Source: Actinomycetota bacterium
GTDB taxonomy: Bacteria > Actinomycetota > Acidimicrobiia > IMCC26256 > VFJJ01
Reading direction: 5' to 3'
NCBI GenBank assembly: GCA_009886115.1
Contig: VFJJ01000043.1
Coordinates: 1 to 64,000 of the forward strand
Length of the DNA: 64,000 bases
The notes under the pieces were generated by a model that was not told the origin of the DNA, ran no database searches, and saw only the letters and a program-made list of their open reading frames with translations. Position 1 is the stretch's first letter. Each line of letters starts with the position of its first letter. This document shows positions 34,200 to 46,893 of this stretch, piece after piece. A program made the translations under genes and the position numbers.

Positions 34200-35167
34200 G
34201 GGTGCACTCCTCCGGTGAGCTCCGCTACGGACGGGAATCCTCGGTCCCGGCAGAAGCTGAGGAGCTCGGTCGTGATCTTCAACGGCGCCTTGGGGTCGCG
34301 GAAGGTGGCCGTCCCCACTCCCACAGCCGCAGCCCCCGCCAGCATCAGCTCGGCTGCATCCCGTCCCGAGGCCACACCACCGGTCCCGACGATCGGAACG
34401 CCCGGTCGTCGTGCCCAGACCTCGTGGACGGACCGCACCGCCACGGGCTTGATGGCCGGTCCCGAGAGGCCACCGCTGCGGTTGGCGATGCGGTACGAAC
34501 GCGTCTCGGGGTCGATCGCCATACCCAGCACGGTGTTGACGAGCGTGAGCCCGCAGGCGCCGGCATCGACGGCAGCCTCGGCGACATCGGGGAGCTCCCA
34601 CGTGTTGGGAGAGAGCTTGGCCAGGACCGGGAGCGGGGCAACGGCCGCGACCACGCCGGCGACCACCTCGGCCGTGGCCTCGCGTGAGTGGGCGAACATG
34701 TGGCTGGCCGATTCGAGGTTGGGGCAGCTCAGGTTGACCTCGAGCGCTACGAGCCTCCCGGCCGCCGCCGAGACGGCCTGCGCCGCAGCGACGTACTCGT
34801 CGATGCTGCGGCCCCAGATGCTGGCGATCACCCGGGCGCCGAGCGCTTCGAGGTCGGGGAGCTCATGGGCGATCCAGTAGGCCACGCCCGGGTTCTGGAG
34901 GCCGACGGCGTTGAGCATGCCGGCCGTGGCCTCGTGCACCCTCGGGGCCGGGTTGCCGGCCCAGGCGAACGACGACAGTGACTTCACCGTGACCGCGCCG
35001 AGCCGCCGGGGATCGCACAGCCGGGCCACCTCGGCCCCATGACCGAACGTCCCCGATGCCGCGATCACCGGATGGGGCAGGCGGATCGGACCGATCGACA
35101 CCGCTGGGTCGACGGACGCCGACGACCTACCCGAACGAGGACGGCGACGCCGCAGGCCCGGCATCAC
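34196..35167 (-). CDS. pyrD: Dihydroorotate dehydrogenase, class 1B-like
   Basis: Oxidises dihydroorotate to orotate with FMN. About 320 residues. VTVKSLSSFAWAGNPAPRVHEATAGMLNAVGLQNPG is the class 1B FMN/substrate region and NLSCPNLE holds the catalytic Cys. Class 1B enzymes normally pair with the iron-sulfur flavoprotein PyrK to pass electrons to NAD; no pyrK is in this operon. Start GTG 35167 or ATG 35164, which lie side by side at the end of a repeat that carries two more start-like copies in other frames. Confidence 0.93.
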   Translation of the reverse strand: MMPGLRRRRPRSGRSSASVDPAVSIGPIRLPHPVIAASGTFGHGAEVARLCDPRRLGAVTVKSLSSFAWAGNPAPRVHEATAGMLNAVGLQNPGVAYWIAHELPDLEALGARVIASIWGRSIDEYVAAAQAVSAAAGRLVALEVNLSCPNLESASHMFAHSREATAEVVAGVVAAVAPLPVLAKLSPNTWELPDVAEAAVDAGACGLTLVNTVLGMAIDPETRSYRIANRSGGLSGPAIKPVAVRSVHEVWARRPGVPIVGTGGVASGRDAAELMLAGAAAVGVGTATFRDPKAPLKITTELLSFCRDRGFPSVAELTGGVHP

Positions 35168-35191
35168 CGGGTCGCCATCACCGGGTGGCCA

Positions 35192-35197
<6 letters not shown>
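35163..35197. repeat. Fourteen-base repeat at the carB-pyrD junction
   Basis: The coding-strand sequence gtgatggccacccg is repeated twice and followed by a third gtgatg, with period 14. Each copy carries a possible start codon, but because 14 is not a multiple of three only the last is in the pyrD frame. Confidence 0.8.
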
Positions 35198-38488
<3,291 letters not shown>

Positions 38489-38494
38489 CTCGTC

Positions 38495-39664
38495 TCAGGC
38501 CTTGCTCGAGGTCATCAGGTCGACGAACTCGTCGAAGAGATACGCGGCGTCGTGCGGTCCGGGACCGGCTTCGGGGTGATACTGCACGCTGAACGCCGGC
38601 ACGTCGGTGACCCGCATCCCCTCCACCGTGCGGTCGTTGAGGTTCAGGTGCGTCACCACCGCCCGCTCGGCGATGGAGTCGGGGTCGACGCAGTAGTTGT
38701 GGTTCTGGGCGGTGACCTCGACCCGTCCGCTCGCCAGGTGCGACACCGGGTGGTTGCCCCCGTGATGACCGAACGGGAGCTTGTAGGTGCGGCCACCGAT
38801 GGCACGCGACAGGAGCTGATGTCCGAGGCAGATCCCGAACACCGGAACCTCACCGAGGAGCCCCTCGATCGTGGTCACCGCTCCGGCGACCGCGGCCGGA
38901 TCACCCGGGCCGTTGCTGAGGAAGACGCCGTCCGGTCCGCGGGCCAGGATCTCGGCTGCGGTCATCGCGGCCGGCACGACCTCGACGTCGCAGCCGACCC
39001 GGGTGAGATGGCGCAGGATCGTGCGCTTGATGCCGTAGTCGACGGCCACGACGCGCAGACGACCGTCGAGCCCGGCGCCCGATCGGTAGGGCACCGTGGT
39101 CGAGACCAGCGAAGCCAGGTCGCAGCCGTCGGTGCCGCCGTCGGCCACCGCCGCGGCCTGCAGGGTTGCGGCGTCGCCCGTCCCGAAGGCGCCCGGGATG
39201 GCGCCGGCGTCGCGGAGGTGGCGCGTGAGTCGACGGGTGTCGATGCCGGTGATGGCCGGGATCCGTTGGCGCGACAGGAACTGCGCCAGGGATTCGGTGC
39301 TGCGCCAGTTGCTGGGCATGCGGGCGAGGTCGCGAACGATGGCGCCCCGCACATGGGTGCGCGATGCCTCGTCGTCGTCGGGGTTGGTTCCGTAGTTGCC
39401 GATGTGCGGATAGGTGAACGTGACGATCTGACCGGCGTACGACGGGTCGGTGAGGATCTCCTGATACCCCGAGAGCGCCGTGTTGAACACGACCTCGCCG
39501 ACCCCGGCGACCGCCGTCCCACGACCGTCGCTGCCGTCGGAGGCCGGGTCGTCGTCGACGTCGTCGCCGGGCAGCCAGCCGCACAGCTCGCCCTCGAAGC
39601 TCTCGCCGTCGGCCAGCACGAGCTGTCCCGGTACGATCCGGTTGTCGGCGGTGTACGTGCTCAT
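38495..39664 (-). CDS. carA: Carbamoyl-phosphate synthase small subunit
   Basis: Glutamine amidotransferase that passes ammonia to CarB. 389 residues: CarA N domain (LVLADGESFEGELCGW, GEVVFNTALSGYQEILTDPSYAGQIVTFTYPHIGNYG) and a class I GATase with VFGICLGHQ (nucleophile Cys) and HPEAGPGPHD. An Asp-rich insertion of about 20 residues (PGDDVDDDPASDGSDGRG) in the first domain is unusual. ATG overlaps the pyrC stop as ATGA. Confidence 0.96.
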   Translation of the reverse strand: MSTYTADNRIVPGQLVLADGESFEGELCGWLPGDDVDDDPASDGSDGRGTAVAGVGEVVFNTALSGYQEILTDPSYAGQIVTFTYPHIGNYGTNPDDDEASRTHVRGAIVRDLARMPSNWRSTESLAQFLSRQRIPAITGIDTRRLTRHLRDAGAIPGAFGTGDAATLQAAAVADGGTDGCDLASLVSTTVPYRSGAGLDGRLRVVAVDYGIKRTILRHLTRVGCDVEVVPAAMTAAEILARGPDGVFLSNGPGDPAAVAGAVTTIEGLLGEVPVFGICLGHQLLSRAIGGRTYKLPFGHHGGNHPVSHLASGRVEVTAQNHNYCVDPDSIAERAVVTHLNLNDRTVEGMRVTDVPAFSVQYHPEAGPGPHDAAYLFDEFVDLMTSSKA

Positions 39665-41022
39665 CGGGTCACCTCCCCGTCGATCACGACGGCCTCGCCG
39701 AGCACGATGGTGTGGCGGACCTTCCCGGTGAGCTTGCGCCCGTGGTACGGCGTGTTCGTGGCCCTCGAAGCCAGGGCCAACGCGTCGACCTCCCATGCGT
39801 GGCTGGGGTCGAAGATGCACAGGTTGGCGGGCCGGCCCTCGGCAACCGGTCCGCCGTGGGTCTCGGCCAGTCCGGCGATGCGGGCCGGATTCCACGACAG
39901 GAGGGCCAGGGCCCGCTGCAGCGTGATCACCCCCGGCTCGACCAGCTCGGTGAGGGTCAGCGCCAACGCGGTCTCCAGTCCCAGCATGCCCGAGGGGGCT
40001 TCGTCGAACGGACGGTCCTTGGCCTCGGCCGGGTGGGGGGCGTGGTCGGTGGCGATCACGTCGATCGTCCCGTCAGCCAGGCCCCGCTTGATGGCGGCGA
40101 TGTCGTCGGCGGTTCGTAGTGGCGGGTTCACCTTGAACACCGGGTCGTAGGAGGCGCAGCATTCGTCGGTGAGCGTGAAGTGGTGCGGTGTGGCCTCGGC
40201 GGTGACCCGGCGGCCGGCGAGCTTCGCCACCCTGACGATGTCGACCGACTCGGCCGCCGAGAGGTGCTGGAAGTGCACGACCCCGCCGGTCATCCGGGCC
40301 AGGACGATGTCGCGGTGCACGATGAGCGCCTCCGCCTCCGACGGGCGCCCGCCGATGCCCAGGCGGGCCGACCAGGCTCCCTCGTGCATGTGGCCCCCCT
40401 TGACCAGGGCTGGGTCCTCGGCGTGCTGAGCGATGACCGCGCCCGGGAAGGCGGTTGCGTACTCGAGCGCCCGTCGCATCACCTGGGAATCGCCGAGGCA
40501 GGTTCCGTCGTCGGTGAAGATCCTCACCCCGATGTCGTAGAGCTCGCCGATGGGCGCCAGGTGCTCGCCCAGCCGGCCGACGGTGATCGCGGCCGCGGTG
40601 TGCACGTCGCACACCGCCCGCCGTCCCTGCTCGAGCACGTAACGGGCCGTGCCCACGTTGTCGATGGCCGGATCGGTGTTGGGCATGGCCACCACCGCCG
40701 TGTACCCGCCGCGCACCGCGGCCCGGGAGCCCGATTCGATGGTCTCGGCCTCTTCCATCCCCGGTTCGCGGAGGTGGGTGTGCACGTCGACGAGGCCGGG
40801 AGCGACCACGCAGCCCGAGGCGTCGAGGACGATGGTCGCCGCGCTCTCGGGTGCCAACGACTCGCCGACCTCGACGATGACGCCGTTGCGGACACGGACG
40901 TCGGCGCGCCGCTCCCCCGTCTCGTCGACGATCCGTCCGCCCCGCACGACGATCTCGGCAAGCTCGGCCGGCGATGAGCGTCCGAGGTCTCCTGCCCCTG
41001 CAGCGCGGGCATGCACGGTCAT
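39661..41022 (-). CDS. pyrC: Dihydroorotase
   Basis: Closes carbamoyl aspartate to dihydroorotate. 453 residues of the class I amidohydrolase type: [20 protein letters not shown] metal site, a carboxylated-lysine-region [12 protein letters not shown], and TDHAPH with the catalytic Asp. ATG overlaps the pyrB stop as ATGA. The first 25 residues are a weakly conserved leader before the amidohydrolase start. Confidence 0.96.
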   Translation of the reverse strand: MTVHARAAGAGDLGRSSPAELAEIVVRGGRIVDETGERRADVRVRNGVIVEVGESLAPESAATIVLDASGCVVAPGLVDVHTHLREPGMEEAETIESGSRAAVRGGYTAVVAMPNTDPAIDNVGTARYVLEQGRRAVCDVHTAAAITVGRLGEHLAPIGELYDIGVRIFTDDGTCLGDSQVMRRALEYATAFPGAVIAQHAEDPALVKGGHMHEGAWSARLGIGGRPSEAEALIVHRDIVLARMTGGVVHFQHLSAAESVDIVRVAKLAGRRVTAEATPHHFTLTDECCASYDPVFKVNPPLRTADDIAAIKRGLADGTIDVIATDHAPHPAEAKDRPFDEAPSGMLGLETALALTLTELVEPGVITLQRALALLSWNPARIAGLAETHGGPVAEGRPANLCIFDPSHAWEVDALALASRATNTPYHGRKLTGKVRHTIVLGEAVVIDGEVTR

Positions 41023-42019
41023 CGTGATGCTCCTTGTCCGGTGACGTCACGGGTTCCGGCGGCTCCGGTGGCCGTGCCGGCCCCGGCGGCTCGGGAACCA
41101 CCACCGGCACCGGCGTCGCCGGCCAGCAGCTTGAACAGGACCCCCATGCGCACGGCCACGCCGTTCGAGACCTGCTCGAGGATGAGCGAGCGGGGAGAAT
41201 CGGCGACGGCCGAGGAGATCTCCACGCCCCGGTTCATCGGGCCCGGGTGCATCACCAGCACGTCGGGCTTGAGGCGCGCTGCACGCTCGTCGGTGAGACC
41301 CCACCGGGCCGTGTACTCCCGCAGCGTCGGGAAGAGCGCCGCGTCCTGGCGCTCGCGCTGGATGCGCAGCAGGTACACGACATCGGTGTCGCACAACGCG
41401 TCGTCGAGATCGTGGGTGATCGTGACCGGCCAGCCCTCGGTCGCCCCCGGCAGCAGCGTCGGCGGTCCGCACACCGTGACCTGCGCCCCCAGCGTCGTGA
41501 GCACGTGCACGTCGCTCCGGGCGACCCTGGAGTGCTTGACGTCACCGGCGATCAGCACGCGGAGACCGTCGAGCGACGGGCCCCGGTGGCGACGCAGCGT
41601 GAACGCGTCGAGCAGGGCCTGGGTCGGATGGCCGTGCCAGCCGTCACCGGCGTTGACGACGCTGGCGTTCACCCAGCCGGCCACCCGGTGCGGCGCACCC
41701 GACGACGAGTGGCGCACGACGATGGCGTCGGCGCCCATGGCCTCGACCGTCTGCGCCGTGTCCTTCAAGCTCTCTCCCTTCTTCACCGACGACGTGCTCA
41801 CCGAGAACGACAGGGTGTCGGCCGAGAGGCGCTTGGCGGCGGTCTCGAAGGAGAGCTTCGTGCGGGTGGAATCCTCGAAGAACATCGTGGCCACCGTGCG
41901 GCCCCGCAACGCCGGGACTTTCGCGATGTCGCGCTGCGTGACCTCGAGGAAGGAGTCGGCGAGGTCGAGGAGCTCTTCGATGTCGGCCCTGGTGAGGTCC
42001 TCGACGCCCAGGAGGTGCT

Positions 42020-42023
<4 letters not shown>
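41019..42023 (-). CDS. pyrB: Aspartate carbamoyltransferase catalytic subunit
   Basis: Joins carbamoyl phosphate and aspartate. 334 residues with [14 protein letters not shown], the HPTQALLD motif and [13 protein letters not shown]. No regulatory subunit PyrI is present, as usual in actinobacteria. The last 30 residues are a Gly/Ala-rich tail beyond the normal end. ATG overlaps the pyrR stop as ATGA. Confidence 0.97.
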
Positions 42024-42712
<689 letters not shown>

Positions 42713-42729
42713 GGTGGATCCTCCGTCGC

Positions 42730-42743
42730 GGTCTCTCGGGACC
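42730..42743 (-). promoter_or_regulatory. pyrR: PyrR-binding hairpin next to the pyrR ribosome site
   Basis: Minus-strand RNA GGUC-CCGAGA-GACC forms a four-pair stem with a hexaloop that fits the CNGNGA consensus known for PyrR-binding loops. It ends about six bases before the GGAGG of pyrR. In Mycobacterium smegmatis PyrR represses translation through such a site next to the ribosome binding site; the same layout here argues for translational control of the whole coupled operon by UMP-loaded PyrR. Confidence 0.7.
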
Positions 42744-42852
42744 ACCGTTAACGGGTCGAAACAGACGAGCCGACTTTAGCGAGCGCCCGCGGCCCAGGCT
42801 CGGATCGATCCGGGGTACGCGTCCGCGTGCCCCAGACCTCACACCAGCGGAA

Positions 42853-42895
42853 CACCTGTCGCTCAACCGCATCTCTGCCCGTTGAGCGACAGGTG
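42853..42895. terminator. Strong hairpin between DUF2017 gene and pyrR (palindromic element P4)
   Basis: A 15-bp perfect stem cacctgtcgctcaac / gttgagcgacaggtg with a 13-base loop, just after the DUF2017 stop and upstream of the pyrR leader. It probably ends the nusB-clpS-DUF2017 transcript. Fifteen bases of its right arm and flank are identical, in reverse complement, to the left arm of the hairpin at 13003. Confidence 0.7.
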
Positions 42896-42906
42896 CTCGA
42901 TGGGGT

Positions 42907-43509
42907 TCAGCTCATGAGGGCGTCGAGGAGGGCGCCTTGGACCATGGTGAGCCAGGCGTAGATGGCGAATGGCGCGGTCTCTGGATCGTCGGGATCGAGA
43001 TCGTCGTCGTTGCTGTCCTCGGTCACGCCGAGGACCGTTCCGAGGGCCAGGCGAGCGTCGTTCAGAACGCCCAGCCAGGCCTGCGTCTCGTCGGGGCTGA
43101 GCTCGAGCTCGACGAGGCCGCCGGGCCTGGTGATGGCCCGTTCGAGCGTCACCGACACCAGCGAGAGCGCGGCTAGGCGCTCGCGCACGAGATCCTCGTG
43201 CACGAGCCGCTGGAACTCGGTCTCGGCTTCCTCCTCGGTGGGATCGAGGTAGGCCCGGGGGAACAGGCGGGCGAAGATCGGGTCGACCGGCCGTGGCGCG
43301 TCCAGCGCGTCGGGGGTGTTCTGCGCATCAGGGTCACCCGGTGTCGCAGGGGCATCCGACCCGCCGGCCTCGTCGGGAGCAGCCGCGGCCATTGCACCGC
43401 CGACGACCTGTTGCAGCTCGCCGGGAAGGCGGTTCAGGAGCTCGCGCTCCTCCGACAGCATCCGTACCAGCACGAAACCGTTGCGGAGGAGCTTGAAGCG
43501 CCGGGCCAT
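42907..43509 (-). CDS. DUF2017 family protein
   Basis: 200 residues. The opening MARRFKLLRNGFVLVRMLSEERELLNRLPGELQQVV and the end ETQAWLGVLNDARLALGTVLGV.. YAWLTMVQGALLDAL match the pattern of DUF2017 proteins that follow clpS in many actinobacteria. A low-complexity Asp/Pro insert (about residues 44-75) splits the domain. Cytoplasmic, function unknown; six bases after clpS, so a role with ClpS or the Clp protease is a fair guess only. Confidence 0.88.
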   Translation of the reverse strand: MARRFKLLRNGFVLVRMLSEERELLNRLPGELQQVVGGAMAAAAPDEAGGSDAPATPGDPDAQNTPDALDAPRPVDPIFARLFPRAYLDPTEEEAETEFQRLVHEDLVRERLAALSLVSVTLERAITRPGGLVELELSPDETQAWLGVLNDARLALGTVLGVTEDSNDDDLDPDDPETAPFAIYAWLTMVQGALLDALMS

Positions 43510-43515
43510 GACGGC

Positions 43516-43833
43516 CTAGGAGTCCTTCTGCATCGTCGCCCACAGGCCGTGTGCGTGCAGCCGGGACACATCGGCCTCGGCCTTCTCGCGGGCGCCCGAC
43601 GACACCACGGCCTTGCCGAGGTGGTGCACGTCGAGCATCAGCTTGGTGGCCTTCTCGCGCGAGTAGCCGAACAGCTTCTGGAGCACGAAGACCACGTACG
43701 ACATGAGGTTGACGGGGTCGTTCCAGACGATGACGATCCAGGGCACGTCGGGCGTGACGACGTCGTCGACGATCGGCTCGTCGATCTCGACGGGCGCGAT
43801 CGTCGCCACCGCCTCACCCATCGGCACCGTCAC
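43516..43833 (-). CDS. clpS: ATP-dependent Clp protease adaptor ClpS
   Basis: Adaptor that brings N-degron substrates to ClpC/ClpA. 105 residues with the family core [46 protein letters not shown]: the NDPVN loop and hydrophobic pocket for the N-terminal residue are present. The GTG start overlaps the nusB stop as GTGA; an ATG four codons on is also possible. Confidence 0.95.
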   Translation of the reverse strand: MTVPMGEAVATIAPVEIDEPIVDDVVTPDVPWIVIVWNDPVNLMSYVVFVLQKLFGYSREKATKLMLDVHHLGKAVVSSGAREKAEADVSRLHAHGLWATMQKDS

Positions 43834-44426
43834 CCATCCTCACCGTCACCCGCGATCTCCAACTGGGAGCCCTCCGACAGCGCACCCTCCGACAGCGCAC
43901 CCTCCGACAACACACCCTCCTGCAGCACGCCCTCGAGCACCACGCCCTCCAGCACGGCGCCCTCGGGCACCTCGACGAGGGCGGGACGAGGCAGCTCGAT
44001 CACATCCGGTACGTCGGGCAGCTCGCCCCGACCCTCGGGACGCACCTGATCGGCGATCCGGGCCAGGAGCCCGTTCACGAACCGGCCGGAGCCGTCGGTC
44101 GAGTACTGCTTGGCCAACTCGACGGCCTCGGTGATGACCACCGCGACAGGGATCTCGGGACGATGGCACAGCTCGTAGCAACCGATCCGCAACAGGTTGC
44201 GATCGACGACAGGCATCCGGTCGACGCTCCATCGCTCGGCGAAGCGCCCGATGAGCGCGTCGATCTCGACCCGGTGCTCGTCGATCCCCCTGACGAGGTC
44301 GTCGGCGTAGGGATCGGCCGCGACCGGGAGCGCGTCGAGCACCGTGGCCGCCGACGAGCTGCGGATGTCCTGCTCGTAGCACAGCGACAGCGCACGTTCT
44401 CGTGACTCTCGCCTCGTCCGCAACAC
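43830..44426 (-). CDS. nusB: Transcription antitermination factor NusB with a repeat tail
   Basis: Binds boxA RNA with S10 during rRNA antitermination. Residues 1-140 are a normal NusB ([64 protein letters not shown]). The last 55 residues are an unusual acidic tail, including an Ala-Leu-Ser-Glu-Gly repeat coded by a 15-base tandem repeat (43870-43929). GTG at 44426 is the best start, although its ribosome site is weak. A boxA-like site occurs in the rRNA leader at 578-592. Confidence 0.94.
   Translation of the reverse strand: MLRTRRESRERALSLCYEQDIRSSSAATVLDALPVAADPYADDLVRGIDEHRVEIDALIGRFAERWSVDRMPVVDRNLLRIGCYELCHRPEIPVAVVITEAVELAKQYSTDGSGRFVNGLLARIADQVRPEGRGELPDVPDVIELPRPALVEVPEGAVLEGVVLEGVLQEGVLSEGALSEGALSEGSQLEIAGDGEDG
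43870..43929. repeat. Fifteen-base tandem repeat in nusB
   Basis: Unit ccctccgacagcgca, about four copies with increasing changes, in frame. It codes for the repeated Glu-Gly-x-x-Ser part of the NusB tail. Confidence 0.8.
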
Positions 44427-44481
44427 GTCGTCTCGTCTCTCTCGATGGTGTGCCCCGGCCTCGCCCGGGCGCAGGGCTGGC

Positions 44482-44518
44482 TCGCCCAGTGCCCGCCCAG
44501 TGCCCGCCCATGGCGGGC
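44482..44518. repeat. Eleven-base repeat and hairpin in the efp-nusB spacer
   Basis: Unit cgcccagtgcc occurs about two and a half times; overlapping its end, gcccgcc / ggcgggc (44502-44518) forms a perfect 7-bp hairpin with a 3-base loop. It could attenuate transcription between efp and nusB. Confidence 0.6.
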
Positions 44519-44539
44519 CCATGCCGGGCCGCTGAGCGG

Positions 44540-45103
44540 TCAGGCCCGGCTCATGTACTCCCCGGACCGGGTGTCGACCTTGATCCGCTCGCCGGGACCG
44601 ACGAACAGCGGCACCTGGAGCACCAGCCCGGTCTCGAGGGTCGCGGGCTTGCGGGCCCCCGAGACGCGGTCGCCCTGCACACCGGGCTCGGTCTGGGCGA
44701 TGTTGAGCTCGACCGACGCCGGCAGCTCGGTCCCGACGATCTCGCCGTTGTAGAACGCCATCTCGATCATCGAGGTCTCGACGATGTAGTTCACAGAGTC
44801 GCCCAGCACGGCGGCGTCGACCTCGGTCTGGTCGAAGGTCTCGGTGTCCATCATCACGAAGTTGATGCCGTCCCGGTACAGGTACTGCATCTCGCGCCGC
44901 TCGATGTGGGCCTGGTCGACCTTCTCGTCGGCCCTGAAGGTGCGTTCGATCACGGCGCCAGAGCGGAAGTTCTTGAGCTTGGTGCGCACGAACGCCCCGC
45001 CCTTGCCCGGCTTGAAGTGCTGGAACTCGACCACGCTCATGAGGCCCTCGGACAGGTTGAGGATCATGCCGTTCTTCAGGTCGTTGGTGGAGACATTGGC
45101 CAT
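44540..45103 (-). CDS. efp: Elongation factor P
   Basis: Relieves ribosome stalling at proline runs. 187 residues, three beta-barrel domains; the tip loop FKPGKGGAFVRTKLKN carries the Lys in PGKGG that contacts the P-site tRNA. End of protein GERIKVDTRSGEYMSRA is the standard one. efp next to nusB, pepP and the aro genes is a common actinobacterial order. Confidence 0.97.
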   Translation of the reverse strand: MANVSTNDLKNGMILNLSEGLMSVVEFQHFKPGKGGAFVRTKLKNFRSGAVIERTFRADEKVDQAHIERREMQYLYRDGINFVMMDTETFDQTEVDAAVLGDSVNYIVETSMIEMAFYNGEIVGTELPASVELNIAQTEPGVQGDRVSGARKPATLETGLVLQVPLFVGPGERIKVDTRSGEYMSRA

Positions 45104-45168
45104 GGGAGCGCTTTCTCAGGTGTGCAGACAGGACGGGATCGCATCGAGCCGGGGGCCGCTCGAACGCC

Positions 45169-46392
45169 TCAGAGACACAGCACTTTGGGGGTCCGGGTGA
45201 GGATCCGACAGCCGTCGTCGGTGACCACGACGCTGTCTTCGATGCGAACACCCCCGACACCCGGGAGGTACACGCCGGGCTCGACGGTGACGATGTCGTC
45301 GGTCGCCAAGGTATCACGGGTCCTGGGCCCGACCCGGGGGGCCTCGTGGATCTCCAGCCCGACCCCGTGCCCGGTGCCGTGGGTGAAGCGCTCTCCCCAA
45401 CCGGCGGCTTCGATGACGTCGCGACACGCTGCGTCGACCGCCACGGACTCGGTTCCCGCCCGCACAGCAGCGACCCCGGCCTCTTGGGCTTCGAGGACGA
45501 GGTGCCACAGCCGGCTGGCGTCTGGCCCCGGATCGCCGAGCGAGACGGTCCGGGTCATGTCGGAGCAGTACCCGTCGACCATGCAGCCGAAATCGAGGAT
45601 CAGCAGCTCACCGGGGCCGATGCGACGGTCGGAGACGCGGGCATGGGGACGGGCGCCGTTGGGGCCGGCCGCGATGATCGGCTCGAAGCTCGTGCCCGAC
45701 GCCCCCCGCTGGCGCATCGCGATCTCGAGCTCGAGACCCAGCTCACGCTCGGTCGGCCCGTCGACCAGTCGGGTCAGGCACCCGGCGAGCGCCTCGTCGG
45801 CGATCGCACAGGCGGCCTCGACCCGGGCGATCTCGCCAGCGTCCTTGCGACGCCGGAGGCCTTCCACCAGGCCCTCGGTGGCGACCAGCTCACACTCGGG
45901 GAACCAGGTCGTGGCGTACGAGCGCTGCTGGGCCCAGGTGACGCCGTCGGCTTCCAACCCGAGGCGCCGCACACCTGCACGGGCGACGGCGTCGGTGACG
46001 ATCGTCTGTTGGTGCTGGTTGGAGATCTCGATGGTGGCCGTCACACCCGCGGCCGAGAGCTGCAGCTCGGCCTGTTCGCCGTAACGCCCGTCGGAGACGA
46101 AGAGCGTAGCGTCGGGCGTGACCAGCACCATCGCGGCCGAGCCGGTGAACCCGGTGAGGTAGCGCACGTTGACCAGTCGGGTCACCAGGATGGCCCCGAG
46201 CGCTGCGTGCGGCGACTCGGCGGCCGCCGGATCGCCGACCTCGGTGGCCTGTTCGGTCGTGAACGCCCGCGCCCGCAGCCGATCGAGCCGGCCGGCGACA
46301 TCGCACGGGGTGAGCGAGGCCCCGTCGAGGCGAGCAGTGCGTGCGACGGGTGCCGCGCCATCCGGGCGCGACCCGCGTGTGGACGGGCTCAC
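45169..46392 (-). CDS. pepP: M24B-family Xaa-Pro aminopeptidase
   Basis: Cytoplasmic dimetal peptidase that removes an N-terminal residue before proline. 407 residues: creatinase-like N domain and pita-bread C domain with metal ligands in LDFGCMVDGYCSDMTRT (two Asp), HGTGHGVGLEIHE (His), TVEPGVY and RIEDS (two Glu). The GTG start overlaps the aroQ stop as GTGA. Its exact class (PepP or PepQ-like) is not certain. Confidence 0.93.
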   Translation of the reverse strand: MSPSTRGSRPDGAAPVARTARLDGASLTPCDVAGRLDRLRARAFTTEQATEVGDPAAAESPHAALGAILVTRLVNVRYLTGFTGSAAMVLVTPDATLFVSDGRYGEQAELQLSAAGVTATIEISNQHQQTIVTDAVARAGVRRLGLEADGVTWAQQRSYATTWFPECELVATEGLVEGLRRRKDAGEIARVEAACAIADEALAGCLTRLVDGPTERELGLELEIAMRQRGASGTSFEPIIAAGPNGARPHARVSDRRIGPGELLILDFGCMVDGYCSDMTRTVSLGDPGPDASRLWHLVLEAQEAGVAAVRAGTESVAVDAACRDVIEAAGWGERFTHGTGHGVGLEIHEAPRVGPRTRDTLATDDIVTVEPGVYLPGVGGVRIEDSVVVTDDGCRILTRTPKVLCL

Positions 46393-46889
46393 CGACTCGC
46401 CGCTTGCTGGGCCAGGTCGATCGCCGCCCCGACCGCCAGCCGGTAGCCCACACCGCCGAAGCCGGCGATCGTGCCGGTGACGACCGGGGCCACGACCGAC
46501 CGGCGCCGCCATTCCTCGCGGGCCGCCGGGTTCGAGAGGTGCAGCTCGACCTTGACCCCCTCGAACGCCGCCAGCGCGTCGGTGAGCGCGTACGCGTAGT
46601 GGGTGAAGGCGCCGGGGTTGATCACGACCGCCCGGCATCGGCCCCGCGCACCGTGGATGGACTCGACCACGACCCCCTCGTGGTTCGACTGGACATCGTC
46701 GAGCGCCCAGCCCCGCTCCTCGGCGGTCGCGCGGGCGACGGCGACGTGATCGGCCAGGGTGGCGGTGCCGTAGATGGCCGGCTCGCGATGGCCGAGCAGG
46801 TTGAGGTTGGGCCCGTGCACGAGCAGCACGATGTTGGAGGCCGGGCCATGGGGGACGAGCGGGTCGGGCGATGTGGTCGGCGAGCTCAT
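46389..46889 (-). CDS. aroQ: 3-dehydroquinate dehydratase, type II
   Basis: Third shikimate step. 166 residues with GPNLNLLGHREPAIYG (catalytic Tyr), QSNHEG, INPGAFTHYAYALTDAL and VELHLSN motifs of the dodecameric type II enzymes. The ATG at 46889 is four bases after the aroB stop. A Pro/Ser-rich leader of 20 residues precedes the fold. Confidence 0.96.
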   Translation of the reverse strand: MSSPTTSPDPLVPHGPASNIVLLVHGPNLNLLGHREPAIYGTATLADHVAVARATAEERGWALDDVQSNHEGVVVESIHGARGRCRAVVINPGAFTHYAYALTDALAAFEGVKVELHLSNPAAREEWRRRSVVAPVVTGTIAGFGGVGYRLAVGAAIDLAQQAASR

Positions 46890-46893
46890 GACG

